Shown here: piece after piece, positions 62,989-64,000 of the stretch
Position numbering within the stretch: position 1 is the first letter of the stretch
Layout: each line of letters begins with the position of its first letter
Source: Macropodus opercularis
Lineage: Eukaryota; Chordata; Actinopteri; Anabantiformes; Osphronemidae
Length of the DNA stretch: 64,000 bases
Reading direction: 5' to 3'
Assembly (NCBI GenBank): GCA_030770545.1
Contig: CM061105.1
Span: 4,633,001 to 4,697,000, forward strand
Notes under the pieces: model-generated
Database searches by the model: none
What the model was told of the DNA's origin: nothing
The model's input: only the letters and a program-made list of their open reading frames with translations
Made by a program: the position numbers and the translations under genes

Positions 62989-63361
62989 ATGATCGTGTCT
63001 AACGTGAGTCTGAGCGGCTGCGCGGGGGTCAACAGCGCTCTGTGTGCCGAAGCCGGGGAAGGACATCAGGGGGGCGGCTCATACCGGACCACCCTCACCC
63101 CGACAGGGAACCTCATCGTGGCCGTGTGTCTGGGTTTCATCGGCACTTTCGGACTTACGAACAACCTGCTGGTGCTCGTGCTTTTCTGCCGCTTCAAGAT
63201 GCTGCGGTCGCCCATCAACTTGCTCCTGATTAACATTTCCATCAGCGACCTGCTGGTGTGCGTACTGGGGACTCCGTTCAGCTTCGCGGCCAGTACGCAG
63301 GGAAGGTGGCTCATAGGGGACGGCGGGTGCGTTTGGTACGGCTTCGCCAACTCCCTCTTTG
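62989..63361 (+). CDS. TMT/encephalopsin-type opsin, first coding exon
   Basis: The exon begins MIVSNVS, with an N-glycosylation site at Asn5, and encodes 124 residues plus one base. It stops at donor GTGAGT after SLFG, the same place and phase as I recall for the first OPN3/TMT intron. It covers the extracellular N-terminus, TM1 (about 41-66, Asn59), TM2 (about 76-99, Asp87 in NISISDLLV) and the start of TM3 with the disulphide Cys114 in GCVWYGF. GTPFSFAASTQGRWLIG is typical of teleost multiple tissue opsins, which are non-visual photoreceptors of brain, eye and skin. The position equal to rhodopsin Glu113 is Tyr117. The retinal lysine and TM3-TM7 lie on later exons outside the window. Which TMT subtype it is cannot be set. 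Confidence 0.9.
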
Positions 63362-64000
63362 GTGAGTAGAAACGCGGAGTCTGCGGCGTGATGGACATAT
63401 GTTTTATATTTTGCGGATCTGTTGATTTTTTTTGTCTGGTGCTTTTATGACTATACGCTGAATGCACGAATCCTCCCCAGAGCTCTGTGTTTGTTGAGAT
63501 TTAAAGATGTTAAGCCCATTCGAGTTACACGCTTTACACTGTATTGTAATTCATCCCTGCTGGGTTTGCAAATGACGTCTGACAAACAGCAACAGCCAGT
63601 AAGTCAGGGGCGGTGATGCGATGCTGATGGACGTCAACGTTATTAGATGGCACAAGCGCAATCACACGCGCAATCACACACAAATCACGGCGCTGCCTGC
63701 ACACGCGTTTGCGCAGATTTGGCCGAGGTGATGAGCTGCACACAATGCAACAGCTCTTCGTAGTGCGGTACTTTGTCATTGTCTCCAGCTTGTGGCAGAC
63801 AGCTGATCCACTTCCAGAGCTGCATGGTTGAGGCTCTGGGTGATTAGTGAGGCGTGTGGTCTCGTTCGCGCTCCGTCACATGTGCGCAGTCATTTCTTCA
63901 AATGTGATTATGAACTTTAAAATACAAACGAGACACTAGTTTGGGTGCAGTACACAAAAAAAAAAACTCACCAATGCGTGTTACCACGTATGGCTGAGTG
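63362..64000 (+). other. start of opsin intron 1
   Basis: Follows the GTGAGT donor. No further opsin exon or other gene is recognised up to the window edge. Confidence 0.6.

Noticed and set aside
1..64000. CRISPR arrays, operons, phage or plasmid features
   Set aside because: No spaced direct repeats or bacterial gene organisation are present; the window is vertebrate nuclear DNA.

Overview
The window is vertebrate nuclear DNA, most likely from a percomorph-like ray-finned fish. Genes are split by GT-AG introns, and long (GT)n tracts are common. The mobile elements are those usual in fish: Tc1, Penelope-like, restriction-like-endonuclease (RLE) LINE and L2/Rex-like LINE. The last gene belongs to the teleost multiple tissue (TMT) opsins. 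No bacterial-type operon, CRISPR array, rRNA or convincing tRNA was seen. Names rest on remembered family features, because no database search could be run.

Layout. (1) 1-4.1 kb, minus strand: a tandem pair of Siglec-like immunoglobulin receptors. The upstream copy (2677-4113) can be read from signal peptide to stop across six exons. The other copy (1-1596) has lost the end of its V domain and its tail tyrosine. (2) 5.1-5.9 kb, minus strand: a Penelope-like element fragment with a GIY-YIG domain. (3) 6.1-6.8 kb, minus strand: three decayed exons of an ERBB/EGFR-type ectodomain with no kinase nearby. (4) 7-18 kb: non-coding, with a CpG-rich patch near 7.3-7.8 kb and several microsatellites. 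(5) 18.1-36.3 kb, plus strand: a complete tnk2 (ACK1) gene. It reads through 18 coding exons to 1,206 codons, and a second, phase-matched first exon lies at 22672. A full-length but broken Tc1 element sits in the intron before the UBA exons. (6) 36.3-62.9 kb: no recognised gene. It holds LINE pieces, a Tc1 remnant, one exon pair that could belong to an unknown transcript, and AT-rich stretches that look like conserved regulatory DNA. (7) 62989-63361, plus strand: the first coding exon of a TMT/encephalopsin-type opsin, whose other exons lie beyond the window.

How the genes relate. They do not form one pathway. The Siglec-like pair would act at immune-cell surfaces. TNK2 is a Cdc42-binding non-receptor tyrosine kinase of endocytosis and receptor signalling, known to act on EGFR. 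The nearby ERBB fragment is decayed, so I read no functional link into that. The opsin is a non-visual photoreceptor. I found no previously undescribed multi-gene system. The most notable points are the contrasting fates of the Siglec copies, the orphan ERBB exons, the two tnk2 starts, and the two-exon candidate at 43349-51029.
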